Of a stretch of DNA of 64,000 nt, positions 8,597 through 18,736 are shown piece by piece. Source of the DNA: Trichocoleus desertorum NBK24 (GTDB taxonomy: Bacteria; Cyanobacteriota; Cyanobacteriia; FACHB-46); NCBI RefSeq assembly GCF_030409055.1, contig NZ_CP116619.1:4667628-4731627 (forward strand), read 5' to 3'. Each line of letters begins with the position of its first letter. Within the stretch, counting starts at the first letter, position 1. The position numbers were made by a program, and so were the translations under genes. The notes below the pieces were generated by a model. That model made no database searches, was not told where the DNA came from, and was given only the letters and a program-made list of their open reading frames with translations.

Positions 8597-10294
8597 TTAC
8601 GCAGAGGGGGCGAGTTCACCTAATATTTTGAATTTGATGTGATTGATCGATAGATCTCCGAGTGAAATATCAGAAAATTCGCTCAGTGGCATTCCTTGAA
8701 CTTTTACGTTTTCAAAGGAGACACCTTTGGCCATTTCAGCGTGATACCAAGCCAAGCCCATAAAGAAACGGGTTGGGTAAGGGCCGCGATCGACCACATC
8801 ATCTGGATTGGATTCCATGGGTAACCAGCCAAACCCCGGAATATAGAACTCAATCCACACGTGATTAAAGTCGGGTTCTAAAGGGACAAACTGATGTTCT
8901 GCGTAAGGTGGACACTTGTAGCGACCGACGGTGCGGCAAGCAATGCCATTCAAACGGGCTAAGGCTAAAATTAAGCCGACATATTCACCACAGGAACCAA
9001 TGCCCCGCTCTAAGACAACATCGGGAGTATCAATATGCGGCTTGATGCCATAGGAGAGGCGATCGTAAACATAGTTCCGAATCTTCAGAACTCGTCGCAA
9101 CAAATTAGTTTCTGTACCGACTGCGGCTTGGGCGGCCCAACGAATGGTAGCCGTATCCATTGCCAACTCATCATCATCTACCAAGTAGCGGGCTTGAAAT
9201 TCTGGCGACAATGGTGGGGCGTTCTCCACTTCACGCGGGGCAAGCTGATACTTGATGCTCCAAACTTCTAGAAGTGCCTTCCAACCTAATAATCGCCGCT
9301 CTCCAGGCTTCAACGTGTCGAATTTGAATAGGGCCACCCGTTGCCCGTGGTGCAGTTCTTCCGTAAACGGCATCCCGATCGCTTCCACCTGCCTGACCTT
9401 TTGCCGATTGGTTTCTGCTGGCAGGGCAATCCGCCACTCCACATTTTCTAAATCCACTTCCTCTAGAGGTTGCAGTTCCTCTACATAGGACATTTCAACT
9501 AGATAGCCGTTGGAGAGGGAGTAGCGGTCGTCTTCGTAATAGTGGAAGTGCAAGGGATGGATGAACGTGCGATCGCGAATGGCGAGTTCATGGGATGGAT
9601 CAGCATTGGGGTTATCGCGAATGTAGGGTTCTTCTCCGGCATAAGCGACATAGAGAATATCTTGGCCCGTGACAGGATGGCGATGAAAAGCTAAGCCTGT
9701 GGGCTGGTCAAAGGGGGTTAGGACACTGAATCGAACTTCCCCAGTTCCGCGATCGAGACAGTAAACAGTTTGCTCAATGCGATCGCTGACCCAGAGTTCT
9801 TCGTCCCGCACCGTCATGTGTTCGCTACCTACCCCCGGCGTAGGAAATCGGGTAATTTGCCGAGCTGTAGCCGCCTCAAAAATCACGATGTAACCGAGTT
9901 TTTGAGAACTCACATAAACAGTGGATTGCCAGACCGCTACTCCATCAATCTGGTAAGGCAAGGTAACAAAGTGCTGCGGGGTTAAATCTTTCAGGGTGCA
10001 ATAGTAAACGCTACCGCCTCGCGTAAACCAGAGCTTGTCTCCTTGAACCGCTAAACCCGTGGCATCTAGAAAACTTGCAGTTTGATGTGCATTCAAGATG
10101 CGGGTGTCACCACTGGTCACCGTGACTTGGAGTAAATATCCCCGGACTGTATCTACTGCAAGCAGGGCATCCTCCCAGAAACTCAACCCCTCAAGGGCAT
10201 AGGTACCGAAAGGGCGAATGGTCGTTAACCACGGATCGAGTTGCCCAATCGAAACAGGGGATAGCTGAGTAGATGGAGGTGGTTCAAGCGGCAT
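8597..10294 (-). CDS. Beta-propeller plus transglutaminase-like protein
   Basis: From the ATG at 10294 the protein has 565 residues. The first 240 or so form NHL/YncE-like repeats (for example GLSFWEDALLAVDTVRGYLLQV and GVAVWQSTVYVSSQKLGYIVIF). The C-terminal half is a transglutaminase-like cysteine fold: the nucleophile lies in GIGSCGEYVGLILALAR (Cys near 435), His in FNHVWIEFYIPG, and Asp in MESNPDD. The family includes proteases and cross-linking enzymes, so the reaction is open. A GTG at 10405 would add 37 residues that look unconserved. No signal peptide is visible at the chosen start. It is divergent from the lipid kinase at 10499. Confidence 0.78.
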   Translation of the reverse strand: MPLEPPPSTQLSPVSIGQLDPWLTTIRPFGTYALEGLSFWEDALLAVDTVRGYLLQVTVTSGDTRILNAHQTASFLDATGLAVQGDKLWFTRGGSVYYCTLKDLTPQHFVTLPYQIDGVAVWQSTVYVSSQKLGYIVIFEAATARQITRFPTPGVGSEHMTVRDEELWVSDRIEQTVYCLDRGTGEVRFSVLTPFDQPTGLAFHRHPVTGQDILYVAYAGEEPYIRDNPNADPSHELAIRDRTFIHPLHFHYYEDDRYSLSNGYLVEMSYVEELQPLEEVDLENVEWRIALPAETNRQKVRQVEAIGMPFTEELHHGQRVALFKFDTLKPGERRLLGWKALLEVWSIKYQLAPREVENAPPLSPEFQARYLVDDDELAMDTATIRWAAQAAVGTETNLLRRVLKIRNYVYDRLSYGIKPHIDTPDVVLERGIGSCGEYVGLILALARLNGIACRTVGRYKCPPYAEHQFVPLEPDFNHVWIEFYIPGFGWLPMESNPDDVVDRGPYPTRFFMGLAWYHAEMAKGVSFENVKVQGMPLSEFSDISLGDLSINHIKFKILGELAPSA

Positions 10295-10498
10295 AGGTGC
10301 AGGTTTTTCAGCAATGGCTCCCTCATCATAAACAAAACCTTTTAGACGTAACCGTATCCCAGCACTACTCTCTCGGCAGAATTTGCAATCTCGTACTCCA
10401 GACACTTGTACTCCCGTGGTGTCCCAGAGACGATCAACTCAGGATCATGAGGCAAATCATTCCTGAGTTTGTTCATCCTCTAGCTATTTTGGCCATCT

Positions 10499-11389
10499 AT
10501 GAATCAGCGCGCTCTATTACTAGTCAATCGTCAGGCTCGTCGGGGTCAGGAGACCCTTACCCAGGCAATTGAAGCCTTGCAGGACTGGGGTCTAGATTTA
10601 GTGGAGGAATCAACCGCTGATCCTCAGCATCTACCTGATTTGATTCGGAGCTATCGCGATCGCGTGGATCTAGTCATTGTAGGTGGGGGAGATGGCACTC
10701 TAAATGCCGTGACTGAAGGATTGGTTGACACTCAGTTACCGCTCGGAATTTTGCCCTTAGGCACCGCCAATGACTTAGCGCGGACGCTCTGCATCCCTAC
10801 TGATCTGACTCAAGCTTGCAAAATCATTGCCCAAGGCCAAGTGCAACGAATCGATCTAGGTTGGGTGAATGGCAAGTACTTTTTTAACGTTGCGAGTCTT
10901 GGCCTCAGTGTGCAAATTACTCAGCAAATGACTAAAGAAGTGAAGCGCCGTTGGGGCGTATTTGCTTATTTGACGACTGCCATTCGGGTCGTGGGCCAGT
11001 CTCGACCCTTTTGGGCCGAAATTCGTTGTCAGGGAGAATCAATTCCGGTGAGAACGGTACAAGTTGCCGTGGGAAATGGTCGTCATTACGGCGGCGGCAT
11101 GACTGTGGTTGAAGATGCCGCGATCGATGATAATCGGCTTGATTTGTATAGCTTAGAGATTCAGAATTGGTGGCAAATTATTCCCCTATTGCCAGCCATG
11201 CGGAGTGGGCAGCACATCAAGTCACCCAGGGTTCGAGCGCTAGCTGGGAAGGAATTTGAAGTGCATACTCGCAGACCGCGTCCGATTAATACCGATGGTG
11301 AAATTACCACCTACACGCCAGCTACTTTTCGGGTCGTTCCCAAGGCGCTATCAGTTTTGGTTCCCAACTCGTCGCCCCAACCAAGTTAA
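10499..11389 (+). CDS. YegS/DgkB-like diacylglycerol/lipid kinase
   Basis: This 296-residue protein starts MNQRALLLVNRQARRGQETL, the first strand and phosphate loop of the family. The motif VIVGGGDGTLNAVTEGL and LGTANDLARTL bind ATP. GNGRHYGGGMTVVEDAAIDDN matches the lipid-kinase C-domain, and the protein ends shortly after TDGE. Unlike the copy at 3201-4199 it has the more usual GTANDLAR motif instead of GTYNNIAR. The ATG at 10499 leaves no N-terminal excess. The last 68 bp overlap the end of the EAL gene on the opposite strand. The physiological lipid is unknown. Confidence 0.87.
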   Translation: MNQRALLLVNRQARRGQETLTQAIEALQDWGLDLVEESTADPQHLPDLIRSYRDRVDLVIVGGGDGTLNAVTEGLVDTQLPLGILPLGTANDLARTLCIPTDLTQACKIIAQGQVQRIDLGWVNGKYFFNVASLGLSVQITQQMTKEVKRRWGVFAYLTTAIRVVGQSRPFWAEIRCQGESIPVRTVQVAVGNGRHYGGGMTVVEDAAIDDNRLDLYSLEIQNWWQIIPLLPAMRSGQHIKSPRVRALAGKEFEVHTRRPRPINTDGEITTYTPATFRVVPKALSVLVPNSSPQPS

Positions 11390-12512
11390 ACCAGGAGCTA
11401 GAGTCTGCCACCTGTGACACAGAGCGATCGCTAGGTAGGGTTTCTGCGAGATCGAGGGCTGACCAATTGAGGGGCTGCTGATGCAAGGTGAGTTCTGGCA
11501 TCCCCAAGCCATAGCCTTGCCCAAAGTCCACTCCTAACCCACGGCAGAACTCGATATCGGCAGTATCCTCCAAGCCTTCTGCCAAGACAGAGATGCCTAG
11601 CTCATGGGCGGAATGCAGCAAACTTTTAATTAAAACTTGCTGGAGTGGTTGCCGACTACAGCCATGCACCAGTTGGCGATCGAGTTTAATGAGATCTGGA
11701 TAGAACCCAGTAAAGTAGTGATCAAACGCTACATTGCCGCAGAGATCATCTACCGCAATTCCAAACCCTTGCTCTCGAATCCAAGGAATTAATTCGCTGA
11801 GTTCTGGGCAGTTGAGTAAAGCTTCTACTTCTGTTAGCTCAAAAACAATTTGCTGAGGCCGTAAGCCTAAATCAAAAACTTGTTGAAAGTTCTGGGCTAA
11901 GGCTTGTGGGTTTTGCATGATCGCATTTGGCAAAACATTAATAAAGAAAACCTGTTCAGTCTCCAGATTTGCGATCGCTTCCAAACAAGTTTTGCGTGCT
12001 AGTTCATCAAATTCGTGAATACAGCGGCTAGAAAGCGCAGCATCTACTAACTGCTTGCCACTAAAAGCATCTCCATTTTTGCCAGTCGCTCTTGCTAAAC
12101 ATTCATGAGCAATCACCTGCCCAGTAGCCAAGTTAAAAACAGGTTGATATTTGAAGAACAAAGTTTGATTAATCAGAACTTCAAAAAACCAACTGTATTT
12201 AATCGATGCCGTCAAAGCACTAAGAGGCTGAGCATGGAGAAATTCAACAAGTAAGCCTTCCGAGTTCAAAGGCGATCGCGTAAAAAAACAACGAGAGAGT
12301 AGTTGGCTCTCTTCAGATACAGTTTGACCAATCTGCAAGCAAACCTCAATCAACTGCTGATCGGTAACTGCCAAATAAAGTAGTTGAGGAATATTAGGAA
12401 GCTTCCGAAAACCTAAGTCGTGCAGGCACTGCTTCACCTCTGGGTTATGCGGTTGAATGATCAGCTTAAAGGAATCGGAGAGAGCCGAGGAATCAATAGG
12501 GAACACAAACAA
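11322..12512 (-). CDS. EAL-domain protein, degenerate site
   Basis: The 396-residue protein has an N-terminal region of about 110 residues with no clear domain, followed by an EAL domain. The EAL triplet reads ECL (Glu137 in AHECLAR). FELTE supplies a second metal-site Glu, the DD of VDDLCGN is present, and LIKLDR and LAEGLE follow. The loop-6 motif, normally DFGTGYSS, is replaced by DLCGNVAFDHY, a loop needed for dimerisation and Mg2+ binding in active cyclic-di-GMP phosphodiesterases. Activity is therefore doubtful and a binding or scaffold role is possible. There is no GGDEF or membrane segment. Its 3' end overlaps the convergent lipid kinase gene by 68 bp. Confidence 0.82.
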   Translation of the reverse strand: MFVFPIDSSALSDSFKLIIQPHNPEVKQCLHDLGFRKLPNIPQLLYLAVTDQQLIEVCLQIGQTVSEESQLLSRCFFTRSPLNSEGLLVEFLHAQPLSALTASIKYSWFFEVLINQTLFFKYQPVFNLATGQVIAHECLARATGKNGDAFSGKQLVDAALSSRCIHEFDELARKTCLEAIANLETEQVFFINVLPNAIMQNPQALAQNFQQVFDLGLRPQQIVFELTEVEALLNCPELSELIPWIREQGFGIAVDDLCGNVAFDHYFTGFYPDLIKLDRQLVHGCSRQPLQQVLIKSLLHSAHELGISVLAEGLEDTADIEFCRGLGVDFGQGYGLGMPELTLHQQPLNWSALDLAETLPSDRSVSQVADSSSWFNLVGATSWEPKLIAPWERPEK

Positions 12513-12880
12513 GGAACCTTTTTCTATCGCTGCTTAAATTTTAGGTAAGGACGTTGCATTAAGGAATGATGAAGTAGCTGAATAACGTCCTATAAAATGC
12601 GGAGGCTGCTCGTAAAGTCAAGAACTAAGCATTGGCTCTAAGGGTTCAAACTATTAAATGGGTACTAGAAGCTTTACTTATCAAAAGTGGAATGGCGAGA
12701 TTAGCAAAGTCTCTCTAAGCTCAACCGATTCCCGATCGCTCAAGGTTTCATGTCCAGAGCAGAGTTAGAAGCTTGGGCAGGCTCAGAAGGGTTGACGATT
12801 GCGGTGTAGCAGCGTGAGACCACATGGAAACCAAATTTAAGCACTATGATTAAGTGCTGTAGGCGTTTTTTTATTTTCCC
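12513..12880. other. Spacer of 368 bp between EAL gene and P-type ATPase
   Basis: The only open frame worth noting is an ATG at 12658 reading to a TAG at 12768 (37 codons, MGTRSFTYQKWNGEISKV...). A second frame overlaps its end. Together they look like a decayed gene more than a real one. Near the ATPase start a weak stem AGCACT...AGTGCT is followed by seven T at about 12867, possibly an upstream terminator. No promoter is clear. Confidence 0.4.
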
Positions 12881-15694
12881 GTGACTCTATCCATGGCTTC
12901 AGACTCACCGCCAGACTCTGTTGTGGCTTGGCATACCCTAGAAGCTGAGAAAGCACTAGAGGTTCTTCATAGCGATCGCGAATCTGGCTTAACGACTCAA
13001 CAGGTGACAGAGCGCTTAGAACGATACGGCCCCAACGAGCTAGTTGAGTCTGCGGGCCGCAGTACCTTAGCCATCCTGTGGGATCAGTTCAAGAACATCA
13101 TGTTGTTGATGCTGATGGGTGTTGCGGTCGTCTCTGCCATTTTGGATTTGCGTTCTGGCAGCTTTCCTAAAGACGCGATCGCCATTACCTCGATCGTGGT
13201 TTTGAACGCTATCTTGGGCTACGTGCAAGAGAGCCGAGCCGAAAAGGCTTTAGCTGCTCTCAAAAGTCTGGCCTCCCCTAGGGTTCGGGCGATCCGGGAT
13301 GGCAAGATTGTTGAAGTCAACTCAAAAGAGTTGGTTCCAGGCGACGTCATGCTGCTGGAAGCAGGGGTTCAGGTGTCTGCGGATGGTCGCCTCCTAGAAG
13401 CGTCAAATCTGCAAGTCCGAGAATCGGCTTTGACTGGGGAAGCTCAGCCATCGACTAAGCACGCAGAAACTCACTTGCGCGAAGAAACACCTTTGGGCGA
13501 TCGCCTCAACTTGGTCTTCCAGGGTACTGAAGTCGTCCAGGGGCGGGCTACGGTGCTAGTTACGAATACTGGCATGAAGACTGAACTGGGCCACATTGCC
13601 ACCATGCTTCAGTCTGTCGAGGCACAGGAAACACCTTTGCAAGAGCGCATGACCCAGTTAGGGAACGTCCTTGTAGGGGGGTCGCTCGTTCTGGTGGCTT
13701 TAGTCGTCATTGGTGGCGTTATACGAACCGGAAACTTCAGCACCTTTGAGGAGTTACTAGAAGTTTCTTTGAGTATGGCCGTTGCGGTGGTTCCAGAAGG
13801 CTTGCCTGCGGTGATCACGGTGACGTTGGCCCTGGGGACACAGCGCATGGTTCGTCGGCAAGCGCTGATTCGTAAATTGCCTGCGGTAGAAACCCTTGGT
13901 TCCGTCACCACCATCTGTTCCGACAAAACCGGAACGCTGACTCAGAACAAGATGGTCGTGCAACTCGTCGATACCGAGCGGCATACTTTCCGGGTTTCTG
14001 GCAACGGCTACGATCCAGTTGGGGAGTTTCAGCTAGAGCAACAAGCTGTTTCCCCAGAACAATATTTAGAGCTACAAACTTTATTAGTCGCTTGTATTCT
14101 TTGCAACGACGCGACCTTGCAGTATGAGAAAGACCAGTGGGTCATTTTTGGTGATCCCACCGAAGGAGCGTTGCTCACGTTAGGCGCGAAGGCAGGCGTT
14201 GACAAGGCAACTTGGGCTCGTAAACTGCCACGGGTTTCCGAGTTCCCCTTCTCGTCTGAGCGCAAGCGCATGAGCGTGATTTGCGAAGCGAGTGATTACC
14301 GACCCATTACGGCTACGGCGGCAGACCCAATTCAATATCTGATGTTTACCAAGGGGTCGCCAGAATTGATTTTGGAACGCTGCACCCATATGCAGGTGGG
14401 CGATCGCTTAGAGCCGTTAAACGCAGAACAGCGAGCCGAAGTGCTAGACCAGAACAACCAAATGGCAGGTCGGGGTCTGCGCGTTCTAGGGTTTGCTTAC
14501 AAACCACTGACAACTTTGCCTGCCGAAGGCTCCGATGAAGCCACCGAGAAAGAATTGATTTGGCTCGGCTTAGTGGGGATGCTGGACGCACCGCGACCCG
14601 AAGCCAAAGAAGCCGTTGCTCGTTGCCGCGCCGCAGGTATCCGTGTGGTGATGATCACGGGTGACCACCAACTCACCGCCCAGACCATTGCCCAAGAGCT
14701 AGGAATTGCCCAACCAGGCGATCGCGTGGTCAGTGGTCAAGAACTCGATCGCATGAGTTTACAACAACTCGAAGATCAAGTTGATCAAGTCAGCGTCTAT
14801 GCCCGCGTTTCCCCAGAGCACAAGTTGCAAATTGTGCAAGCTCTAAAGCGGCGAGGTAGAGTTGTCGCTATGACTGGAGACGGTGTCAACGATGCTCCAG
14901 CCCTGAAGCAAGCCGACATTGGGATTGCGATGGGAATTACGGGTACTGATGTCAGCAAAGAAGCCAGCGATATGGTGTTGCTAGATGACAACTTTGCCAC
15001 CATCGTCGCTGCGACTGAAGAAGGCCGCACCGTTTATACCAATATTCGCCGCTTCATCAAGTACATCTTGGGCAGCAACATTGGTGAAGTACTGACCATT
15101 GCAGCAGCTCCCTTGATTGGTCTCGGAGGGGTTCCCCTCTCGCCTCTACAAATTTTGTGGATGAACTTGGTGACGGATGGTTTACCCGCTTTGGCCCTTG
15201 CGGTTGAACCTCCAGAACCCAACGTCATGAATCGGCCTCCCCACGATCCCCAGGAAAGCATTTTTGCGCGGGGTTTAGGCTCCTACATGATCCGCGTGGG
15301 CATTGTTTTTGCGGTTCTAACCATTGCCCTGATGACTTGGGCCTACGGTTACACCCACGCACCTGGATACGAGCGCTCACCTGATACTTGGAAAACGATG
15401 GTATTTACGACCCTTTGCCTCGCGCAGATGGGCCACGCGATCGCTATCCGCTCCAACGTGCGCTTGACCATTGAGCTTAACCCCTTCTCAAACCCCTATC
15501 TACTGGGAGCTGTGACGCTGACGACGATTCTGCAATTGCTGCTAGTCTACGTACCCCCACTCCAGAACTTCTTTAATACCTTCTGGTTAAGTCCTTTAGA
15601 GTTGGCTATTTGCTTTGGCTTCAGTGCTTTGATGTTCACTTGGATCGAGCTAGAAAAGCTATTTCTCCGATGGCAGTCGGCTCGACGCGGCTAA
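12881..15694 (+). CDS. P2-type cation-transporting ATPase (Ca2+-ATPase-like)
   Basis: The 937-residue ATPase has the full P2 layout. An N-terminal cation-ATPase domain precedes M1-M2, and the actuator loop reads [12 protein letters not shown], with Ala where TGES has Ser. M4 carries PEGLPAV, the calcium-site signature. The phosphorylation site is [12 protein letters not shown] (Asp348), followed by KGSPE in the nucleotide domain, [30 protein letters not shown], and a C-terminal bundle with [20 protein letters not shown]. It probably exports Ca2+ (PacL/PMA1 type), but Na+ or Mn2+ cannot be excluded. The start is GTG at 12881 or ATG at 12893; neither changes a domain. It lies alone on its strand. 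Confidence 0.93.
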   Translation: MTLSMASDSPPDSVVAWHTLEAEKALEVLHSDRESGLTTQQVTERLERYGPNELVESAGRSTLAILWDQFKNIMLLMLMGVAVVSAILDLRSGSFPKDAIAITSIVVLNAILGYVQESRAEKALAALKSLASPRVRAIRDGKIVEVNSKELVPGDVMLLEAGVQVSADGRLLEASNLQVRESALTGEAQPSTKHAETHLREETPLGDRLNLVFQGTEVVQGRATVLVTNTGMKTELGHIATMLQSVEAQETPLQERMTQLGNVLVGGSLVLVALVVIGGVIRTGNFSTFEELLEVSLSMAVAVVPEGLPAVITVTLALGTQRMVRRQALIRKLPAVETLGSVTTICSDKTGTLTQNKMVVQLVDTERHTFRVSGNGYDPVGEFQLEQQAVSPEQYLELQTLLVACILCNDATLQYEKDQWVIFGDPTEGALLTLGAKAGVDKATWARKLPRVSEFPFSSERKRMSVICEASDYRPITATAADPIQYLMFTKGSPELILERCTHMQVGDRLEPLNAEQRAEVLDQNNQMAGRGLRVLGFAYKPLTTLPAEGSDEATEKELIWLGLVGMLDAPRPEAKEAVARCRAAGIRVVMITGDHQLTAQTIAQELGIAQPGDRVVSGQELDRMSLQQLEDQVDQVSVYARVSPEHKLQIVQALKRRGRVVAMTGDGVNDAPALKQADIGIAMGITGTDVSKEASDMVLLDDNFATIVAATEEGRTVYTNIRRFIKYILGSNIGEVLTIAAAPLIGLGGVPLSPLQILWMNLVTDGLPALALAVEPPEPNVMNRPPHDPQESIFARGLGSYMIRVGIVFAVLTIALMTWAYGYTHAPGYERSPDTWKTMVFTTLCLAQMGHAIAIRSNVRLTIELNPFSNPYLLGAVTLTTILQLLLVYVPPLQNFFNTFWLSPLELAICFGFSALMFTWIELEKLFLRWQSARRG

Positions 15695-15889
15695 AGGCTC
15701 CGTCCAATTGCTAAAGGTCTAATGGCTAAACTTGCTGGCTAGGGTTGGGTAGGCAAAGCCCTGCTCACACCACTCCACAAATCTAATAGAGTTCAGTAGT
15801 AGGGGTGTGCTCAGGTGCGCCCCTACAATAATTTTGAGCGATCGCTTCCTCTTTCTCAATTGCCTCTTGCTGACCGCTGACCCTAACTC

Positions 15890-17050
15890 ATGTACCTCAA
15901 AAGCCTTCATCTGCGCCACTTTCGCAACTATCTGGATCAGCGGGTTGACTTCTCTGCCCCCAAAACTATCTTGGTGGGCAACAATGCTCAAGGTAAGTCT
16001 AATTTGCTCGAAGCAGTGGAGTTATTAGCCACCCTGCGATCTCACCGAGCCAGCCGCGATCGTGACCTGGTGCTAGATGGAGAGCCAATTGGCCAAATTG
16101 CCGCCTTGCTGGAGCGAGATACAGGTTCTATTGACCTCACGCTCACCTTACGGAGTAATGGTCGCCGCACCGTTGCGCTTAATAGTGAACCTTTACGCCG
16201 CCAACTCGACTTTCTGGGCGTTCTGAATGCCGTTGAATTCTCCAGCTTAGATTTAGATTTAGTCCGGGGTGGCCCCGAAAAGCGACGAGCCTGGTTGGAT
16301 GCCCTGCTGACTCAGCTAGAGCCGATCTACGCCCACATTTTGCAGCAGTACAACCACATCTTGCGGCAACGCAATGCTTTACTCAAGCAGCGGCAACAAC
16401 GCACGGCAGAACCCAGCTTGTTTTCTCCGCCGCCAGAGCCTACAGAAGCGGTAGAGGAACCAGCCACCTTAGAACTGTGGAATACCCAACTGGCCGCCGC
16501 AGGCTCTCGGGTGATTCGCCGCCGAGCTAGAGTTCTAGAGCGATTGGCTCCTCTGGCTGAGCAATGGCACCAAGCCATCAGTGGCAGCACTGAAGTTTTG
16601 CAAGTGAGATACGCACCGAACGTTGTGTTGACTGAGGACGACCCTGCTCAGGTGCAGCAAGCCTTTCTAGAGAAAATCCAGCAACGGGCGATCGCGGAGC
16701 AGCACCAAGGTACCACCCTAGTTGGGCCTCACCGAGACGAAGTGGAATTCACCATCAACCAAACCCCTGCTCGGCAATATGGCTCTCAAGGGCAACAACG
16801 CACCTTAGTTCTAGCTTTGAAACTAGCAGAACTCAAACTAATTGAAGAGGTCGTGGGGGAACCCCCTCTGCTGTTATTAGATGATGTTCTAGCAGAGTTG
16901 GACCTTAATCGCCAGAATCAATTACTCGATGCCATCCAAGACCGATTTCAAACTTTGATCACCACAACGCACTTGGGTTCTTTTGATGCTCAATGGCTAA
17001 ATTCTTCTCAAATCCTAGCAGTACGGGCGGGACAAATTTCGCCTATTTAA
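15890..17050 (+). CDS. recF: DNA replication and repair protein RecF
   Basis: RecF is an SMC-like ATPase that helps load RecA at single-strand gaps. The N-terminus [17 protein letters not shown] is diagnostic, and Walker A reads [30 protein letters not shown] follows. The signature segment is [17 protein letters not shown], and Walker B reads [12 protein letters not shown]. At 386 residues it fits the family, with a Pro/Glu-rich insert near residues 180-195. The ATG at 15890 begins the conserved strand directly. It is not next to dnaA/dnaN/gyrB, which is common in cyanobacteria. Confidence 0.97.
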   Translation: MYLKSLHLRHFRNYLDQRVDFSAPKTILVGNNAQGKSNLLEAVELLATLRSHRASRDRDLVLDGEPIGQIAALLERDTGSIDLTLTLRSNGRRTVALNSEPLRRQLDFLGVLNAVEFSSLDLDLVRGGPEKRRAWLDALLTQLEPIYAHILQQYNHILRQRNALLKQRQQRTAEPSLFSPPPEPTEAVEEPATLELWNTQLAAAGSRVIRRRARVLERLAPLAEQWHQAISGSTEVLQVRYAPNVVLTEDDPAQVQQAFLEKIQQRAIAEQHQGTTLVGPHRDEVEFTINQTPARQYGSQGQQRTLVLALKLAELKLIEEVVGEPPLLLLDDVLAELDLNRQNQLLDAIQDRFQTLITTTHLGSFDAQWLNSSQILAVRAGQISPI

Positions 17051-17164
17051 TGAAGTTAATGAAGCGATCCTGATTGATCTTCTGTAGCTTTGTAGTATTA
17101 ATTACTCGATATATATGCAAATTCATCAGCCTAGGCTGTATTCACTAATTTCTATTGATCAGTT

Positions 17165-17584
17165 ATGAAAACTGTCATGAATCAGCATGAAATCAATCAA
17201 CTAGGATCTTCTCTCCAAAAGATTGATCAAACCTTAATTCGCTCTGACAAATCGAGTGGTATCACGCGATTGTGGTATCAAGGAACAGAACCTTATTTTG
17301 ATGTGGTTTTTGAGCTACAAGGCCACAGTTTATTTTGGTTTCAATTTACGCTACGAGGTAAATCGCTCTCTTGGAGCCAAAATGCCAAAAACTTGCAAAC
17401 AGGAACCACGAACGAACCGCAAGTCAATGACACGACTTACTACTCTGGTAGCAAATTAATCCAGACAAACCACACCATTGACCAAAAATTTGTGCAATTA
17501 GTCCGAGCAATTTTACAAACCAGGGCTGGAGAGCCTGTATTTGATCAAGCATTAACGTTGCTGGACTCACAAACTCAGAACTGA
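17165..17584 (+). CDS. Uncharacterised small protein
   Basis: I do not recognise this 139-residue protein. It begins MKTVMNQHEINQLGSSLQKIDQ, has mixed helix and strand character, and a Trp/Phe-rich middle (LQGHSLFWFQFTLRGKSLSW). It is soluble by appearance, with no signal peptide or Cys pair. The frame is clean from an ATG at 17165, with a second ATG at 17177. It follows recF by 114 bp on the same strand, so co-transcription is possible. Confidence 0.65.
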   Translation: MKTVMNQHEINQLGSSLQKIDQTLIRSDKSSGITRLWYQGTEPYFDVVFELQGHSLFWFQFTLRGKSLSWSQNAKNLQTGTTNEPQVNDTTYYSGSKLIQTNHTIDQKFVQLVRAILQTRAGEPVFDQALTLLDSQTQN

Positions 17585-17631
17585 TGCCTTGCCCTGGTAG
17601 TGCGATCGCTCTTTAAACTTGCAGTTTTCAA

Positions 17632-18606
17632 TCAGGGCTGGACGACGTACTGAGACGGAATTTTCTCAGCTTGGCCCGACGCTACTAACGCTTGGTAAAT
17701 AAAGGCCGCAGCATCCGCACGAGTTGCTTTTTCGTTAGGCTCTAAGGTGTTTGGTTGCGGATAAGATACTGCCAAACCAGCCTGCGTTGCTGCTGCTACT
17801 GCCCCCGTCGCATATCCCGGAATCTGCGCTGCATCTTGGTAGGTCTGCAACACCTGGGGAGGAGATGCAGGACGAGGGAACCCTAAGCCATTGGCAAGAG
17901 CAACCAAGGCTTGCACTCTAGGAATTTGTTGAGTGGGCTGAAAAATGTTGTTGGGATAACCCGCCAAGAAACCATTGCGAGACACCTCCTGAATGGCATC
18001 ACTGGCCCAAAACTCTGAAGCTACGTCTTTGTAGTTAACTGCTGCTAGGGCTGGCGGTTTGTCGAAGGCTTTTTGCAGCATTGCTGCATACTCAGCTCTA
18101 GTTACTGGAGCGTCCGGTCGAAACGTGCCATCCGGAAAGCCACTGATAATACCCCGCTCGACTAAACCTGTAATGAAGGGATAAGCCCAATAGTTAGCTG
18201 AAATATCCGAGAAGCCTACTGGCTCAGCGGCATCTGGAGTAGGGCTAGGCGTAGGACTGGGGGTAGGACTAGCGGGTGCTCTGACTGCAAACGGCACCGG
18301 AACTACAGTAGATTCGGCTGGGGTAGGCGCAACCAAAGGACTCGGTTGAGTTGGGTCCGGATCTGGTGCTACGGTTCCTGCAACTGGACTAGCAGGATCG
18401 GTCGGGGTAGCGGTAGGCGTTGGGGTAGCGGTAGGCGTTGGGGTAGCCGAAAGGTTACCGAGATTAAAGCTTTGTCCTGTTCGGCCTAGTGACCAGAACA
18501 AGATACCGCCAATGACACTAAAGGCGAGGAAAATGCCAATAAACTCATCAAATCCCAGAGGATCTCTGGGCGATGGCTGAGGATCAGGGGGCAGCGAATT
18601 GGTCAT
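17632..18606 (-). CDS. S-layer homology (SLH) domain protein with one membrane helix
   Basis: The 324-residue protein has a cytoplasmic N-terminus, one hydrophobic segment (FIGIFLAFSVIGGILFWSLG, residues about 22-42) and a Thr/Pro/Ala linker made of TPTPTA repeats. Three SLH motifs follow: FSDISANYWAYPFITGL, YKDVASEFWASDAIQEV and a degenerate YQDAAQIPGYATGAVAA. In cyanobacteria such domains bind peptidoglycan-linked polymer and can link cell envelope layers. There is no beta-barrel, so it is not an SLH porin. The linker DNA carries short tandem repeats (about 18404-18447). The IS5 element lies upstream, 130 bp from its start, and could affect its promoter. Confidence 0.85.
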   Translation of the reverse strand: MTNSLPPDPQPSPRDPLGFDEFIGIFLAFSVIGGILFWSLGRTGQSFNLGNLSATPTPTATPTPTATPTDPASPVAGTVAPDPDPTQPSPLVAPTPAESTVVPVPFAVRAPASPTPSPTPSPTPDAAEPVGFSDISANYWAYPFITGLVERGIISGFPDGTFRPDAPVTRAEYAAMLQKAFDKPPALAAVNYKDVASEFWASDAIQEVSRNGFLAGYPNNIFQPTQQIPRVQALVALANGLGFPRPASPPQVLQTYQDAAQIPGYATGAVAAATQAGLAVSYPQPNTLEPNEKATRADAAAFIYQALVASGQAEKIPSQYVVQP

Positions 18607-18736
18607 CTTAGCTCCAACAGTGCCAAATGCGCGAAGTTTGGTTAGATTCTACGCCCAATTTATAACCGCGATCGCAGTCTATGGCAATTAGTCGCAAGTT
18701 AGAGAAAAATTTTATGAATGATGCCTAGGAGCCTTA

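Noticed and set aside
15719-15991. Minus-strand frame at the start of recF
   Set aside because: It overlaps the RecF N-terminus and Walker A coding in antisense and has no domain.
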